From positions 682,001 through 746,000 of the forward strand of contig NZ_CP139558.1 in assembly GCF_034262375.1 (NCBI RefSeq): a DNA stretch of 64,000 nt, given 5' to 3'. A model generated the notes under the pieces. That model saw nothing but the letters and a program-made list of their open reading frames with translations, searched no databases and had not been told where the DNA came from. A program made the position numbers and the translations under genes. Below, in pieces: positions 26,948 to 35,484 of the stretch. This DNA is from Mucilaginibacter sabulilitoris. Its GTDB lineage: Bacteria; Bacteroidota; Bacteroidia; Sphingobacteriales; Sphingobacteriaceae. Within the stretch, counting starts at the first letter, position 1. The number at the start of each line of letters is the position of its first letter.

Positions 26948-28066
26948 TTACTCATAACTATGCCGCTCAAAATCATAGTCAGATTGCGAGGTGATGATTT
27001 TCTTTCGCCGTTCAATATCAGTACCTACAGAGTGGTCATAAATATTATCAGTAACGGCAATGTCGCGCTCCTTATCACGTTCGGCAAAATGGATGTTGGC
27101 TTCTGATATTCTGGATATGGCCACATCATATGGCCCCTTGGGCGACATCAGCTTTACAAACACCGGCAAGCACTCAAATAATATAAACAGGTAGCCGATA
27201 AAGGAAATAGCCAGATAAGTATCCAGATCGCGCGAGCCATTTTCATTATAGGTTAGCTGCCCCAGCGCCCAGTTACGGTCGCTAAAACCGGCTATGTTGG
27301 TTAAACTATCCAGCTGATGTTCCGAAAATAAACGGGTGCTGTTAAGCCCCTCGTAATCCTTTCGGGCGGCGAGGTAACTATCCATCTGTCCTAAATTCTG
27401 GGTCACCTCCTTAAGCCGGTTCTCCTTCTCTTCCAGTACCGACTGCTTTTGCTTGGCATAGGTGCCATAGCCGGTAATACCCGAGGTCTGGTTGGTTTTA
27501 TCGCCAAAAACTTCCTGGTTAAGCTGGTAGCGCGAACGGTTGATGTCACGTTCCAGCGAGTCTTTTTCTTGTTTCAGGTCGTTATTTTTGCCCATCTCCA
27601 TCGCGTATTTTTGCTGATAGGTTCTTTCGAGCGTATCAATTTTGCGGTGCTGCCCTTTCAGGTAGGCGGTTTTAAGTTTCTGGCGTATCTCCTTATCAAA
27701 TATCTTAAGTTCAAGCGGGCGCGAAATAACTACCCCAATCATAATAGCCAGTAAAATACGCGGCGATGCCTGCAATATTTGCTGATTAGTGGTACCATCT
27801 TTATTAATGCTTGATACAATGTACCTGTCCATGTTAAAAATGGCAGTACCCCAAAGTATACCAAATAAAATGGCAAACCCTACTGCAAACGCGTCGCCGT
27901 TAAAAACAAAATACATGGCATAGCCGCCGGAGAGCGAGGCAAACAGCGCCGTAAAAAATATGGTAGCGCCAATGCCTACATATTTATTATGCTCAATAGG
28001 ATATTTCTTTAGGGTATCAATATGCGCTCCTGAACAAAACCAGAAAAAGCGTGTAACTTTTTTCAT
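26948..28066 (-). CDS. DUF4407 family membrane protein
   Basis: A 372-residue protein. The start MKKVTRFFWFCSGAHIDTL, two hydrophobic hairpins (about 30-85), a third helix (about 105-125), a long charged coiled coil (about 130-245) and a last transmembrane helix (about 285-305) with a polar C-terminus are the features of DUF4407. The function is unknown. Family members often occur near secretion or stress genes, but no such partner is visible here. It is divergent from the rhodanese operon. Confidence 0.85.
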   Translation of the reverse strand: MKKVTRFFWFCSGAHIDTLKKYPIEHNKYVGIGATIFFTALFASLSGGYAMYFVFNGDAFAVGFAILFGILWGTAIFNMDRYIVSSINKDGTTNQQILQASPRILLAIMIGVVISRPLELKIFDKEIRQKLKTAYLKGQHRKIDTLERTYQQKYAMEMGKNNDLKQEKDSLERDINRSRYQLNQEVFGDKTNQTSGITGYGTYAKQKQSVLEEKENRLKEVTQNLGQMDSYLAARKDYEGLNSTRLFSEHQLDSLTNIAGFSDRNWALGQLTYNENGSRDLDTYLAISFIGYLFILFECLPVFVKLMSPKGPYDVAISRISEANIHFAERDKERDIAVTDNIYDHSVGTDIERRKKIITSQSDYDFERHSYE

Positions 28067-28249
28067 CTATATGATTTTTTTTTAGTGATGATAAGTGTTA
28101 TAATAGTGTAAAGGTTTTAGCTCATCATCGTTATATTTACCACACCAATTGCATCAAAACACAAATATTGTGCAATATTATACATAAAACGCACTTAAGC
28201 ATTGATTGTTACAAAAATCGGGCTTAATTATTTGATGTGGAAAAAAAGC

Positions 28250-28257
28250 TACCTTTG
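28250..28257 (+). promoter_or_regulatory. TACCTTTG box of the rhodanese/SPFH operon
   Basis: TACCTTTG matches TAnnTTTG and lies 18 bp before the ATG at 28276. It excludes the longer frame that starts at a GTG at 28237, since that start would lie upstream of the promoter. Confidence 0.55.
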
Positions 28258-28275
28258 AATTATAATTTTATTAAC

Positions 28276-28590
28276 ATGAACGAGATAACCGTACAGGAAC
28301 TAAAAGAAAAACTGGATAAAGGCGAAGATTTTCAGCTGATTGACGTTAGGGAAGATTTTGAGTATGAAACATCTAATCTGGGCGGTCAGTTAATACCGCT
28401 TGGCGGCATTTTAATTGAAGCCGATAAAATAAGTAAAGATAAACCTGTAGTAGTAATGTGCCGCAGCGGTAAACGCAGTGCAGCAGCCATTATGCAGCTG
28501 CAGCAATTAGGCTATACTAACCTTAGCAACCTGCAGGGTGGTATCCTGGCCTGGGCTGCCGAAGTTGATCCCACACTTAATGTATATTAA
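28276..28590 (+). CDS. Single-domain rhodanese-like sulfurtransferase
   Basis: A 104-residue protein comprising one rhodanese domain: FQLIDVREDFEYETSNL near the N-terminus and the active-site loop CRSGKRS, with the catalytic Cys, around residue 67. Single-domain rhodaneses move sulfane sulfur between small thiols and proteins. The next gene starts 2 bp after the stop, so it is the first gene of a three-gene operon with a small membrane protein and a prohibitin-like protein. Confidence 0.85.
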   Translation: MNEITVQELKEKLDKGEDFQLIDVREDFEYETSNLGGQLIPLGGILIEADKISKDKPVVVMCRSGKRSAAAIMQLQQLGYTNLSNLQGGILAWAAEVDPTLNVY

Positions 28591-28592
28591 TT

Positions 28593-28781
28593 ATGGGTTT
28601 TAAGTTAGTGCTCAATGTGTTGTATACTATAGGTATAGTATTATGCCTTTTTGTTGCATACAGGGCCGGTGAAGCAAAAAACTTCACTGTGGTGGGTATT
28701 GCCGCATTGGTTGCAGCCATTGTTATTATATTAAAAATAAGACTGTTAAAAGACGTAAGGAACTCGCAGAAAAAGCTGTAA
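28593..28781 (+). CDS. Small membrane protein in the rhodanese/SPFH operon
   Basis: A 62-residue protein with two hydrophobic segments (about residues 3-22 and 30-50) and a basic C-terminus (RLLKDVRNSQKKL). It is positioned 2 bp after the rhodanese gene and 9 bp before the SPFH gene, which strongly suggests co-translation. No named family is recognised. Confidence 0.65.
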   Translation: MGFKLVLNVLYTIGIVLCLFVAYRAGEAKNFTVVGIAALVAAIVIILKIRLLKDVRNSQKKL

Positions 28782-28790
28782 CTTCATTAC

Positions 28791-29696
28791 ATGTTTATAG
28801 CAATTTTAGGGGTTATTATACTCGTTGTGGGTATAGTTCTCAAACGTTCACCCGAGCCTGTGGGGCGCCTTAGCGGTATTGTAAGTACCGTTGGTATAGT
28901 AGTAGCGGTTATTGGCCTGTTACTATCCATGTTTAAAGTTATTGATCCGGGTAAGGTTGGTGTGCAAACCCTTTTTGGCAAGGTACAGGACAATGTACTC
29001 GAAAGCGGTTTGCACATCATTAATCCACTGGTTGATATTACTACGTTTGATATTCAAACGCAAACCTACACCATGAGCGCCGTTAACAACGAAGGGCAAA
29101 AGGAGGGCGATGATGCCATCCGGGTACTTTCGAGCGATGGGCTGGAAGTTACCATTGATCTTTCGGTATTGTATAAGGTAAGTGCCGATAGGGCCCCCTA
29201 CATTCTGCAAAACATTGGCGAAGCCTATATTGATAAGATTGTTCGCCCGGTATCGCGCACCGCCATACGCGACAACGCGGTTAATTATGCCGCTGTTGAT
29301 CTTTACTCTACCAAACGCCAGGAATTTCAGGATAAAATAAACCGCTACATCACCGCAAACTTTGCCAAACGGGGGCTTGAACTGCAGCAGATCCTGGTGC
29401 GCAACATTACCCTGCCGGCCTCGGTAAGGGCCAGCATCGAATCAAAAATAAACGCCGAACAGGATGCCCAGAAAATGCAGTTTGTGCTGCAAAAGGAACG
29501 CCAGGAAGCCGAACGTAAACGGGTCGAGGCCCAGGGTATAGCCGATTACCAGAAGATCATTTCTACCGGTTTGTCAGACAAACAACTGCAATATGAAACC
29601 ATTAAGGCCCAAAAGGAAATAGCCCTTTCGCCCAATGCCAAAGTGATCATTTTGGGTAACAGCAAAGGGATGCCCATTATGCTGAGTGATAAGTAA
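28791..29696 (+). CDS. Prohibitin-like SPFH protein
   Basis: A 301-residue protein with two N-terminal hydrophobic segments (about 1-16 and 26-46). A band-7 domain follows, with the prohibitin-type pattern IDPGKVGVQTLFGKV, VLESGLHIINP, and a coiled coil (about 215-250: KQQLQ... preceded by ERQEAERKRVEAQG). It ends with a conserved hydrophobic PNAKVIILGNSKG motif typical of bacterial prohibitins. It should form ring-like assemblies in the inner membrane. It differs from the stomatin-like SPFH protein at 3259. Confidence 0.88.
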   Translation: MFIAILGVIILVVGIVLKRSPEPVGRLSGIVSTVGIVVAVIGLLLSMFKVIDPGKVGVQTLFGKVQDNVLESGLHIINPLVDITTFDIQTQTYTMSAVNNEGQKEGDDAIRVLSSDGLEVTIDLSVLYKVSADRAPYILQNIGEAYIDKIVRPVSRTAIRDNAVNYAAVDLYSTKRQEFQDKINRYITANFAKRGLELQQILVRNITLPASVRASIESKINAEQDAQKMQFVLQKERQEAERKRVEAQGIADYQKIISTGLSDKQLQYETIKAQKEIALSPNAKVIILGNSKGMPIMLSDK

Positions 29697-29700
29697 GGGA

Positions 29701-29875
29701 GACTCACCCCGACATTACTGCGCTTGTCGGCCCTCTCTACGGCTTCGCCACAAAGAGGGCAGGAGGCTTTATATTTTATCCAGATATCAAGACTCTTTTT
29801 TAAGTTAGATTTTCGCTACCCTCTTTGCGTCGAAGGCGTAGAGGGTGGTCCAGCGAAGCGCAGACCGGGTGAGTC
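29701..29875. repeat. MITE-like element, family C (GACTCACCC termini)
   Basis: A 175-bp element whose ends GACTCACCC (29701-29709) and GGGTGAGTC (29867-29875) are perfect inverted repeats, with weaker complementarity inward (CTGCGCTTG versus AGCGAAGCGCAG; CCCTCT...GGCTTCG versus CGAAGGCGTAGAGGG). A second copy is at 35178. There is no open frame of note inside. Confidence 0.75.
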
Positions 29876-29899
29876 GGCCTGTTGTTTGCAAAAAACGGG

Positions 29900-29972
29900 T
29901 GTCATGGTGAGCTTGTCGAACCATGGGGCAAGAGTCTTCGCGCACGATCCTTCGACGGAGCTCAGGATGACA
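29900..29972. repeat. REP-like palindrome, family A
   Basis: TGTCATGGTGAGC...GTCGAACCATG and the right arm CTTCGACGGAGCTCAGGATG, ending in GACA. Together with the family C element it fills the 367-bp gap before the AraC gene; nothing else is seen there. Confidence 0.75.
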
Positions 29973-30048
29973 GGCCACTTTTACCATAGCTACTATAATC
30001 AGTCCGCGATATGACATTTTCAAAACGTCAGGTACTGCGATTTTATAA

Positions 30049-30056
30049 TATCTTTA
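30049..30056 (+). promoter_or_regulatory. TATCTTTA box upstream of the AraC-type gene
   Basis: A near match to TAnnTTTG that ends 7 nt before the ATG at 30064, again implying an almost leaderless mRNA. Confidence 0.35.
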
Positions 30057-30063
30057 TCGCACA

Positions 30064-30924
30064 ATGAAACTATCAGTATCAGACCACAACACCGGCGGCG
30101 ATCTGTTGCTGCACAATAGTGAAACACAGTTTGATCGCCTGTTTTACACACGCGACCTTGACCATAAATATTTTACCATAGCCTGGAACCGTGGCGAAAA
30201 ACAAACCGTTACCATTGACAGCTACGCCTATGATTTTATGCCTAATACCATATTGCCACTCATGTATAACCAGTCGTTTTATTTTGAGCACTCGGCAGAT
30301 ATTGTAGCCTGGCAGTTTAATCGCGAGTTTTATTGTATTGTGGACCACGATACCGAGGTAAGCTGCGTAGGCTTTTTATTCGGTATGAATGATAATATAT
30401 TCATTGATCTGGATGGAGAAACCCAAAGAAAACTGCAGATACTGCTGGATATATTTATTGAGGAACTAAAAACCAACGACGATATTCAGAACGGCATGCT
30501 GGTGATGCTGCTGAAACGCCTTATTACCATGATTACCAAACTGGCCCGGACAGGAACGTTTCCGGACGTAAAACTGAATGACGACAGGTTCCACATTCTG
30601 CGTAAATTCAACTTACTGGTCGAAATGAATTTTCATACCCAGCATAGCGTAAGCTACTACGCTGGTAGGCTCAACAAATCCCCAAAAACATTATCAAATC
30701 TTTTTGCACTCTATAACTACAAAACACCTATCCAGGTTATCCAGGAACGCATACTGATGGAGGCCAAACGCCTGTTGTTTTATACCGATAAGCCGGCCAA
30801 GCAAATTACCTACGAATTGGGCTTTGATGATGCAGCTTATTTCAGCAACTTTTTCAAAAAACATACCGCTTTATCGCCATCTGAGTTCAGGAATAATAAG
30901 AAAATGGTTGCCGAAGGGAAATAA
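30064..30924 (+). CDS. AraC family transcriptional regulator
   Basis: A 286-residue protein. The N-terminal part (about 1-165) is a cupin-like sensor region. The C-terminal pair of helix-turn-helix motifs (about 185-280) shows SVSYYAGRLNKSPKTLSNLF and the AraC signature AKQITYELGFDDAAYFSNFF, ending in TALSPSEFR. It is immediately upstream of a secreted alpha/beta hydrolase, a common arrangement for local regulation, but the 96-bp gap and lack of visible operator leave the target open. Confidence 0.88.
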   Translation: MKLSVSDHNTGGDLLLHNSETQFDRLFYTRDLDHKYFTIAWNRGEKQTVTIDSYAYDFMPNTILPLMYNQSFYFEHSADIVAWQFNREFYCIVDHDTEVSCVGFLFGMNDNIFIDLDGETQRKLQILLDIFIEELKTNDDIQNGMLVMLLKRLITMITKLARTGTFPDVKLNDDRFHILRKFNLLVEMNFHTQHSVSYYAGRLNKSPKTLSNLFALYNYKTPIQVIQERILMEAKRLLFYTDKPAKQITYELGFDDAAYFSNFFKKHTALSPSEFRNNKKMVAEGK

Positions 30925-31020
30925 TTACAAGTGGTCGGGAAGTTTACTCATTCCGCAGCTCCGATAGTTGCTGCACCTTTGTATCGTTGATCACGACAAA
31001 AAACTCAACATACAAAAGCA

Positions 31021-31818
31021 ATGAAAACTTCATCATTAAAAAACAAATTAAAAGCAGGTATAGCTGCATCAGCAATTATCTTATCAGCCATCATCGGTTC
31101 AGCTCCTAAAGCTGAAGCGCAAACCCCGGTAAAAAACATAGTATTGGTACACGGCGCCTTTGCCGATGGCTCTGGCTTTAAAGGCATATACAACATACTT
31201 ACCAAAAAGGGATACAATGTTACCGTTGTTCAAAATCCACTAACATCACTTAAAGACGATGTTGACGCTACCAACCGCACTATCGACAAACAAGACGGTC
31301 CGGTAATATTGGTTGGCCACTCATGGGGTGGTACTGTAATTACCGAAGCCGGCAATAACCCAAAAGTAGTTGGCCTGGTTTATATAGCCGCTTTCGCTCC
31401 TGATAATGGCGAAACAACTTTGAAATTGGTTCAGTCGTTACCGGCAGCACCCGAAAATGGGATCCTTGCTCCGGATGATAAAGGCTTTGTTTATTTCAGT
31501 AAAGAAAAATTCCACGCCGGTTTTGCCGCCGACCTGAGCAAAGAAGAGGCCGACTTTATGTATGCTTCACAAGGTCCTATCGCCGCACAAGGTTTCGTAG
31601 CTCCAATTACCCAGGCTGCCTGGAAAACCAAACCCAGCTATGCCATAGTTGCCACCGAAGATAAAGCCATTAACCCCGACATTGAACGCAACATGTACAA
31701 ACGTGCCGGCTCAAAAGTAACCGAAATAAAAAGCAGCCACGTAGTGTTCATCTCACATCCTGATGCAGTTGCTAAAGTGATTATAGATGCAGTCAATAAT
31801 GTATCTGCTATAAAATAA
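31021..31818 (+). CDS. Secreted alpha/beta hydrolase
   Basis: A 265-residue protein with a signal peptide (about 1-37, ending KAEAQ). Hydrolase motifs: VLVHGAFADGSGF (oxyanion region), nucleophile elbow GHSWGG near residue 101, and a late His in KSSHVVFISHP near 240. It resembles the salicylate/methyl-ester esterase-like group that is common as secreted single-domain hydrolases. The substrate is unknown. The upstream AraC gene may regulate it. A terminator follows. Confidence 0.85.
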   Translation: MKTSSLKNKLKAGIAASAIILSAIIGSAPKAEAQTPVKNIVLVHGAFADGSGFKGIYNILTKKGYNVTVVQNPLTSLKDDVDATNRTIDKQDGPVILVGHSWGGTVITEAGNNPKVVGLVYIAAFAPDNGETTLKLVQSLPAAPENGILAPDDKGFVYFSKEKFHAGFAADLSKEEADFMYASQGPIAAQGFVAPITQAAWKTKPSYAIVATEDKAINPDIERNMYKRAGSKVTEIKSSHVVFISHPDAVAKVIIDAVNNVSAIK

Positions 31819-31836
31819 ATTATATCGATATCTGTT

Positions 31837-31874
31837 AAAAAGGTCCGGAAACCTGATTGTTTCGGGACCTTTTT
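31837..31874 (+). terminator. Rho-independent terminator
   Basis: A 16-bp stem (AAAAAGGTCCGGAAAC with one mismatch to its partner) and a 6-nt loop, ending CCTTTTTC, 18 bp after the hydrolase stop. Confidence 0.85.
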
Positions 31875-31961
31875 CGTTTAAAAACCTTTGTTGTTGCTAA
31901 ATACATGAAGCTAATCATCCCCGCGTATTATTACGAAGGACGAAGCAATCCTTACTTCTCC

Positions 31962-32043
31962 TTGTCATCTCGACGGTACGAGGAGAGATCTTATACATGC
32001 GGCATATGATTCGTATAAGATTTCTCCCTCCGGTCGATGACAA
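31962..32043. repeat. Palindromic repeat, family D' (TTGTCATCTCGAC type)
   Basis: TTGTCATCTCGAC (31962) and GTCGATGACAA (to 32043) are end arms, with inner arms GAGAGATCTTAT and ATAAGATTTCTC. It is a relative of family A with different arms. Confidence 0.7.
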
Positions 32044-32055
32044 TTTCATAAGGGG

Positions 32056-32123
32056 TGTCATGCTGAGCGCCGTCGAAGCATGGTGGGTGGGCCTTTGCGC
32101 CCGACCCTTCGACAAGGGTGACA
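32056..32123. repeat. REP-like palindrome, family A
   Basis: TGTCATGCTGAGCGCCGTCG...and the right arm CCCTTCGACAAGGGTGACA. This and the preceding element fill most of the 415-bp gap before the epimerase gene; the rest (32124-32233) holds no recognisable feature. Confidence 0.75.
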
Positions 32124-32233
32124 AGCCACCACTTCAGAATGTTGTGTTTGCACCTGTTGGGTTGCGTTCGAGACTGTTCGCCTCTGTTCGCACTTTCAAA
32201 AAACGAACGCCTGTCTCCAACAAAAAAAGAGTG

Positions 32234-33244
32234 TTATAACCTGATGCCCAACCCGGGATCATTGTTCAGTATATACCGGCCATCAGCAAAGTCAGGCATT
32301 TGGTAGGGGTTGTTGCTCACGAGGAACGGACCGTCGAGATCTACCCAGTCTGCCTGCGGGGCGAGTGCCAGTCCGGCGAGGGCGGCGCAGCTGGTTTCGG
32401 TCATACAGCCAATCATGATTTTCAGGTCGAGTTCACGTGCACGCTTGATCATACGGGTAGCCTCATACACCCCTGCCGATTTCATGAGCTTGATATTAAT
32501 GCCGGTGTAAACGCCTTTGGCGCGTTCCACATCCTCAAAACGTTGTACGCTCTCATCGCCGATGATAGGGATGGGGCAGCGTTCGGTGAGCCAGGCATTG
32601 CTGTCGGGATCGGTTTTAAGCATGGGTTGCTCAATCAGTTGTACACCCTGTTCCTGCAGCCAGTAGGTCATGTCGAGGCTTTGCTGCAGGTCTGTCCACC
32701 CCTGATTGGCATCCACATACAGCGGCACATCGGTAACCGAACGTATGGTGCTAATGAGTTCCTTATCTGTATCGCGGCCAAGCTTTACTTTGATCACCTT
32801 AAAACCTTCGGCTTCTTTTACCTTTTTGATGATCATCTCCGGCGTATCAATACCTATGGTAAAACTGGTAACGGGCATCAGGGCGGGGTTGCTGCCCAGT
32901 AATTGCCAGCAGGGTTGTTGTTTTATTTTGCCATCCAGGTCATGCAGGGCAATATCAATAGCTGCTTTTATGGCTGGGTTACCGGGAGCGATGCTATCCA
33001 GATAACCGATTACCGCGTCAAAGTCAATAGGATAATTGATGCGACTGATATCAACCTGGTTCAGAAAATCGGTAGCGGTTTGGTGGCTCTCGCCCATATA
33101 AGGCACCATAGATGCCTCGCCGTAACCCGTAAAACCTTCATGCTTAATTTGCACCAGCATAACCGGGGTAGACGTGCGCGAAAATTTGGCTATGGTAAAA
33201 GCGTGCTTGAGTTGAAGTTCAAAAGGTTGATATTTCAGTTCCAT
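32234..33244 (-). CDS. Dipeptide epimerase of the enolase superfamily
   Basis: A 336-residue enzyme of the muconate lactonizing subgroup. Visible features: the capping domain (1-115) with GYGEASMVPYMGE; KVIKVKLGRD, with the KxK catalytic motif near residue 160; metal ligands in YVDANQGW, IEQPM and IIGDESVQ; and a second catalytic Lys in GINIKLMKSAG near residue 260. The sequence fits L-Ala-D/L-Glu epimerase and related dipeptide epimerases involved in murein peptide recycling. The exact dipeptide cannot be deduced. It is divergent from the gene at 33441 across a word-type palindrome. Confidence 0.85.
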   Translation of the reverse strand: MELKYQPFELQLKHAFTIAKFSRTSTPVMLVQIKHEGFTGYGEASMVPYMGESHQTATDFLNQVDISRINYPIDFDAVIGYLDSIAPGNPAIKAAIDIALHDLDGKIKQQPCWQLLGSNPALMPVTSFTIGIDTPEMIIKKVKEAEGFKVIKVKLGRDTDKELISTIRSVTDVPLYVDANQGWTDLQQSLDMTYWLQEQGVQLIEQPMLKTDPDSNAWLTERCPIPIIGDESVQRFEDVERAKGVYTGINIKLMKSAGVYEATRMIKRARELDLKIMIGCMTETSCAALAGLALAPQADWVDLDGPFLVSNNPYQMPDFADGRYILNNDPGLGIRL

Positions 33245-33249
33245 GTTTA

Positions 33250-33418
33250 AATTTCAGATGTGCGGATGTGCAAATATGCAGATGATATAAGAAATTTAAG
33301 TAAACCTTGTTCAAGGTAAAAAAACTGCACACTCGCACAGCTGCATATTTACACATTTATAAGTTCTGCTTTATGTAAAAAAAACTGCATATCTGAAATC
33401 TGCATATCCGCACATCAC
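33250..33418. repeat. Word-type imperfect palindrome (GATGTGC words)
   Basis: GATGTGCGGATGTGCA (33257-33272) pairs with TGCATATCCGCACATC (33401-33416), 15 of 16 positions. Further copies of the same words lie between (CTGCACACTCGCACAGCTGC at 33325; CTGCATATCTGAAATC at 33385). It occupies the whole divergent promoter region. Confidence 0.75.
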
Positions 33419-33427
33419 ATTCCTGCT

Positions 33428-33435
33428 TATCTTTG
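33428..33435 (+). promoter_or_regulatory. TATCTTTG box 5 nt before an ATG
   Basis: TATCTTTG matches the consensus exactly, and the ATG at 33441 is only 5 nt downstream, so the transcript would begin at or within a base or two of the start codon. Confidence 0.5.
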
Positions 33436-33440
33436 CGCCC

Positions 33441-34430
33441 ATGTCGGCACAAATTTATTCACCGTTCGAGCGTTTTAATTTTAGTAATAGTAAATGCTTC
33501 CTTACCGGGCAGCCATTGAATTCTGAAGAAGAAAAGATACAGGTTTTTCCGCAATGGCTTATGAGCCGCTACAGCCTGGAAGATAAACCCTTTAAACTAC
33601 TTGACGAAAGCATGGCCACCTACAAGGACCTGAAACTGCCCTGCACCGCCGCCATAAATGAACAATTTCTGGAACCATTGGAGGCCGAAATAGCCACCGC
33701 CTTTGATGCCGGTTACGAAGCAGTAAAACAGCTTGATGAGCTAAAACTTTTCCAATGGGCGGGCAAATTGCTGTACGGCATCATATTTAATGAGATACAG
33801 GCGGGAATAAAGCAACAACATGCGCAGGGCGAAGAATTTAACATGTCGCAGGCTATTATTCACAAGTTTAGCTACCTGCATTTGATGCTGCAAAGTTTAA
33901 ACCTGCCCATTGAATTTGATGGTTTTAAACCGTTTAGCCTGGTGCTGTTTAAGGTTGATAACGCCGATGATATTTTTGGTTACCGAGATGAAATCAATAC
34001 ACTTACCTTCTCTCTGCGGATAAAAGACTTTGGCCTTATTATTTGCTTGCAGGATAACGGTGCCAACGCCAGCTACCACCGCGAAGCGCTGGAAAAAATA
34101 AAAGGCCAAACCCTGCACCCCATACAGTTTGAGGAGGTTAACGCCCGGTTCTTTTACTCGGCTTACCTGTTTAACCGCCTGCCCGAGTACAATATTTTAC
34201 CGGTTGAAGATATCATTTATATAGAGGCCATGCCCCTGCGCGGCACCAGCAGCAAACCCCTGTTTGACGACTGGATGAATAAGGTTTACGGCCAGGTGCT
34301 CGAAAACTTCTGGAAAAACTGGGGCTTCCTGTTGCTCGAGATCATCAAGAACCCCGAAGAGCCTATGAGCTATTTGTTTAAGGCAGATGGCAGCATCATT
34401 AATGCGCAAGAGATTGCACTTTCTCGATAA
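33441..34430 (+). CDS. Protein of unknown function with degenerate HNH-like N-terminus
   Basis: A 329-residue soluble protein. The N-terminal segment CFLTGQPL...EEKIQVFPQWLMSRY recalls the start of HNH-type nuclease or restriction-associated proteins (CxxCG...EHVFPKWL), but the second Cys and the His are missing, so metal binding is unlikely. The rest is helical with a conserved-looking LLYGIIFNEI and KNWGFLLLEI. No domain can be assigned. Its 3' end overlaps the convergent rhomboid gene by 32 bp. Confidence 0.6.
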   Translation: MSAQIYSPFERFNFSNSKCFLTGQPLNSEEEKIQVFPQWLMSRYSLEDKPFKLLDESMATYKDLKLPCTAAINEQFLEPLEAEIATAFDAGYEAVKQLDELKLFQWAGKLLYGIIFNEIQAGIKQQHAQGEEFNMSQAIIHKFSYLHLMLQSLNLPIEFDGFKPFSLVLFKVDNADDIFGYRDEINTLTFSLRIKDFGLIICLQDNGANASYHREALEKIKGQTLHPIQFEEVNARFFYSAYLFNRLPEYNILPVEDIIYIEAMPLRGTSSKPLFDDWMNKVYGQVLENFWKNWGFLLLEIIKNPEEPMSYLFKADGSIINAQEIALSR

Positions 34431-35028
34431 TTTGCTGGAAAAAGCCGGGTAAAATACCGGGATGAAAAATAATGGTGATCATTAACCCGCTGAGCGCGCC
34501 AAATAAGTGTGCATCATGGTTAACATTGTCACGGCTGTATTTGGAGGCATAACTGCAATAAACCAGGTACAATATGCCAAATAATACCGCTGGTATAGGT
34601 ATAGGCAAGGGGAGAATCATCATTTGCCCAAGCGGGTTATATAATATCGCGCTAAAGACAACCGCGCTCACTGCCCCTGATGCGCCAAGACTATAATAGC
34701 TATAGTTTTCCTTATGCTTTAATACTGATGGCATATCGCTTAAAATTAAGCTTACTATATACAGTACGGCAAATTGCCAATGCCCCAGAAGAGGTTCCAG
34801 TTGAAAAGCAAAAAAATAGTACGAAAGCATGTTGAAAAACAGGTGCATCCAGTCTTTATGTATTAACCCGCTGGTGATGATGGTATAAATATAACGGCCG
34901 CGCGAAACGTTGTAAGGGTGTAGCATGAGCTTGCCATACAGGTTTTGGTTGGAGAAGGCCATTAACGAAGTAATGAGTGTAATAATAAATATTATTGATG
35001 CTACGGGTGTTACAATAAGATATTCCAT
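34399..35028 (-). CDS. Rhomboid family intramembrane serine protease
   Basis: A 209-residue protein from the ATG at 35028. It has six hydrophobic segments. Catalytic Ser is in LGASGAVSAVVFS, catalytic His in NHDAHLFGALSG of the last helix, and the loop motif HKDWMHLFFNMLS supplies the HxxxHxxxN-like element. Such proteases cut transmembrane substrates within the bilayer. The last 32 bp overlap the convergent gene ending at 34430. Confidence 0.88.
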   Translation of the reverse strand: MEYLIVTPVASIIFIITLITSLMAFSNQNLYGKLMLHPYNVSRGRYIYTIITSGLIHKDWMHLFFNMLSYYFFAFQLEPLLGHWQFAVLYIVSLILSDMPSVLKHKENYSYYSLGASGAVSAVVFSAILYNPLGQMMILPLPIPIPAVLFGILYLVYCSYASKYSRDNVNHDAHLFGALSGLMITIIFHPGILPGFFQQIIEKVQSLAH

Positions 35029-35177
35029 TATGTGTGTGTTGTGGCCCAAATATAGGGTTAAGGAAATAATCCAGAAGAAAAATTAAAATCCGATTTGGTT
35101 TTGGGGTCATTACCCCAAAGTGGGTAATAGCCCACAGACAGAAATAAGGCATCGTGCTGTATTTTAACGCCTGCGAA

Positions 35178-35414
35178 GACTCACCCCGACGTTGCTGCGC
35201 TTAGCTGGATGACCCTCCTTCGGCTTCGCTGGAAAGAGGGCAGAGGAGATGACACGTTTGTTATGCTGAGGAACGAAGCATCTGTTATTGTGCGCTGCAA
35301 TTGTAGAATAGATCGTTCACCGCTTTCAGAACGACAAATAATTTTAGTCCTTCAAATCCCTCTTTGCGGCGAAGCCGAAGAGAGGGGTCGAGCGCAGCGA
35401 TTACCGGGTGAGTC
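35178..35414. repeat. MITE-like element, family C, with a family A element nested inside
   Basis: GACTCACCC (35178-35186) and GGGTGAGTC (35406-35414) end a 237-bp copy. It is 62 bp longer than the 29701 copy, and the extra DNA (about 35250-35340) holds a family A-like palindrome (TTATGCTGAGGAACGAAGCA...AGAACGACAAA). It fills the 456-bp gap upstream of the YjbR gene; frames running through it are not credible genes. Confidence 0.75.
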
Positions 35415-35484
35415 TCCGGCAACGTTCAGGCGTAGTAGGATGGCCTCGCTTTTTGACTTTATTGTACTGTATTTTTATGGGCTA

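Noticed and set aside
32300..32902. Plus-strand 200-codon open frame
   Set aside because: It is antisense to the dipeptide epimerase gene, whose motifs are intact; typical shadow frame.
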